From Bacteriovorax stolpii (GTDB taxonomy: Bacteria; Bdellovibrionota; Bacteriovoracia; Bacteriovoracales; Bacteriovoracaceae): a stretch of 5,877 bases of DNA. Shown one piece after another: positions 4,562 through 5,877 of the stretch (its first letter is position 1; the number at the start of each line of letters is the position of its first letter). The position numbers were made by a program, and so were the translations under genes. The DNA is taken from assembly GCA_945890905.1 (NCBI GenBank), contig CAMDDI010000206.1, positions 1-5,877 of the forward strand. The letters are read 5' to 3'. Under the pieces are notes generated by a model. That model ran no database searches, was not told the DNA's origin, and saw only the letters and a list, made by a program, of their open reading frames with translations.

Positions 4562-5877
4562 CTATTCCCATTCTATGGTTCCTGGCGGCTTCGACGTGAT
4601 ATCATAAACTACTCTCGTAATTCCTTTCACTTCATTGCAGACTCTTGAAGAGACTTTATTTAAAAAGCTCCAAGGCAGTTCAGTCACTGAAGCAGTCATA
4701 CCGTCTTGAGAGTTCACCATCCGTAGAGCAATAACTTCTTCGTAAACCCGACCATCCCCTTTCACTCCCACCGTTTTGACTGGTAACAAAACCGTAAAGG
4801 CCTGCCAAGTTGAACTATAAAGTCCGTGACTGTTAAGTTCTTCAAATAGAATTTGATCTGATTCTTGAACTTTGCGAATTGAATCGTGACTAAGTTCACC
4901 CAGCACTCGCACTCCAATACCTGGACCTGGAAAGGGATGGCGATAAACCCAATTATGCTCAAGGCCCAATTCTTTACCCATTAATCGCACTTCATCTTTA
5001 AAAAGAAAACGAAGTGGTTCAAGAAGTTTAAGTTGCATTCTTTCAGGCAGGCCTCCCACATTGTGGTGAGACTTAATGGTGACAGACTTTCCACCCTTTT
5101 GATGATGAGAATGAGACTCAATCACATCTGGATACAATGTTCCTTGGAGTAAGTAGGCAAACTTGATTCCGTGCTTAGCTTCAAACTCATGGACTTTTGT
5201 TTCAAAGACTTCAATAAAAGTTTTACCAATGGTTTTTCTTTTTTGTTCAGGATCTTTTTGACCAGCAAGTGAGCTCAAAAATAATTCTGAAGCATCAATG
5301 ACTTCAATATTGAGGGTTGTTTTCTCTTGAAGAAGTTTAATGTGATGTAGATCTTGAGGTCGAAGAAGTCCGTTATCTACAAAAAAGCAGTAGAGATCTT
5401 CTCCGATCACTCTTTGAGTCAGTACTGCTGCTACTAATGAATCCACTCCACCAGAAAATGCACAGAGAACCTTTGCCCCCTTCACATGCTTAACACTTTC
5501 AATAGAACTCTCAAGCATCGTTTGGGAAGACCAGTCAGATTTAAGATGAGCAATGTCATTTAAAAAATATGAGAGAACATCCTGGCCATGAACAGTGTGG
5601 TGAACTTCTGGGTGGAACTGCAATCCGAGTATTGGTCGTGTATCATGCTTAATCCCAGCGGCGAGTCCATTTTCACTTTGAAATATCAGTTTGAAATTTT
5701 TTGGCAGTCCACTTACATGATCCGAGTGACTCATCCACACATCACTCACTTCTGGGCATCCAGGAATTTTAAAACCCAGGGCAGTTTTAATTGAAGCGAG
5801 TCCATACTCACCTTGAACACCTTTTTCGACTCTGCCGCCAAAAAATTGTCCCAAGATCTGCATGCCGTAACAAATTC
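4562..5877 (-). CDS. guaA: GMP synthase (glutamine-hydrolysing), 5' end beyond the window
   Basis: GuaA makes GMP from XMP, ATP and glutamine in the cytoplasm, the last step of guanine nucleotide synthesis. The visible 437 residues run from the edge to the natural C-terminus. The frame stays open to base 5877, and the codons upstream of the first in-window ATG (5861-5863) read I-C-Y-G, the class I glutaminase nucleophile motif; that Met is thus internal, and roughly 85 N-terminal residues are missing by comparison with E. coli GuaA (525 aa, Cys86). Numbering from the first whole codon: nucleophile Cys2; VWMSH at 46-50; QFHPEV at 86-91 with catalytic His88 and Glu90; the ATP-pyrophosphatase loop SGGVDS at 141-146; DNGLLR at 167-172; QGTLYPDVIES at 244-254; SHHNVGGLP at 269-277; the dimerisation-domain segment RHPFPGPGIGVRVLGE at 312-327; and KPPGTIEWE as the C-terminus. 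All key motifs are intact. It is convergent with the secreted-protein gene; any operon partner lies beyond the right edge. Confidence 0.97.
   Translation of the reverse strand, partial: ICYGMQILGQFFGGRVEKGVQGEYGLASIKTALGFKIPGCPEVSDVWMSHSDHVSGLPKNFKLIFQSENGLAAGIKHDTRPILGLQFHPEVHHTVHGQDVLSYFLNDIAHLKSDWSSQTMLESSIESVKHVKGAKVLCAFSGGVDSLVAAVLTQRVIGEDLYCFFVDNGLLRPQDLHHIKLLQEKTTLNIEVIDASELFLSSLAGQKDPEQKRKTIGKTFIEVFETKVHEFEAKHGIKFAYLLQGTLYPDVIESHSHHQKGGKSVTIKSHHNVGGLPERMQLKLLEPLRFLFKDEVRLMGKELGLEHNWVYRHPFPGPGIGVRVLGELSHDSIRKVQESDQILFEELNSHGLYSSTWQAFTVLLPVKTVGVKGDGRVYEEVIALRMVNSQDGMTASVTELPWSFLNKVSSRVCNEVKGITRVVYDITSKPPGTIEWE

Noticed and set aside
4762..4962. 66-codon minus-strand frame within guaA
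   Set aside because: It is a shifted frame inside a complete, motif-rich GuaA C-terminal region.
5588..5794. 68-codon plus-strand frame antisense to guaA
   Set aside because: It is antisense to the conserved glutaminase domain, with no ribosome-binding site or domain features.
5861..5863. ATG here as the start of a shortened GuaA
   Set aside because: The frame is open upstream and encodes I-C-Y-G, the glutaminase nucleophile motif, so this Met is internal and the gene simply leaves the window.

Overview
The window looks like a piece of a Gram-negative bacterial chromosome with moderate-to-low GC (judged by eye, not counted). Two or three coding regions start with classical lipoprotein or Sec signal peptides, and intergenic gaps are short. 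The style would fit a Bdellovibrionota/Bacteriovoracales-type bacterium, but that placement is an impression, not a demonstrated assignment. No mobile element, CRISPR array, tRNA or rRNA was seen, and no gap exceeds 300 bases.

Layout: (1) 1-463, minus strand: two small lipoprotein genes joined by a 4-base GTGA stop/start overlap. The second runs off the left edge and starts with GTG. (2) 464-559: a divergent gap. (3) 560-2911, plus strand: a two-gene operon of a secreted PHB-depolymerase-family esterase and, 9 bases later, a GntP-family permease. (4) 2915-3652, minus strand: a 3-hydroxybutyrate dehydrogenase (bdhA), tail to tail with the permease across 3 bases. (5) 3653-3822: a compact divergent promoter region. 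(6) 3823-4497, plus strand: an unrecognised secreted 224-residue protein. (7) 4498-4561: two plus-oriented hairpins. (8) 4562-5877, minus strand: guaA (GMP synthase), cut by the right edge just upstream of its glutaminase cysteine codon.

The genes from 560 to 3652 read as one functional module: an exported esterase would release 3-hydroxybutyrate or its oligomers outside the cytoplasm, the permease would import the acid, and BdhA would oxidise it to acetoacetate with NAD+. This fits scavenging of polyhydroxybutyrate from other cells or the environment. The three family assignments rest on visible motifs; the substrate link is inferred from gene proximity. guaA is an ordinary housekeeping gene. 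The lipoproteins and the 224-residue protein have no function I can name. I see no convincing wholly new system. The most worthwhile leads are the 3-hydroxybutyrate module, the altered SDR residues in BdhA and the uncharacterised secreted proteins.
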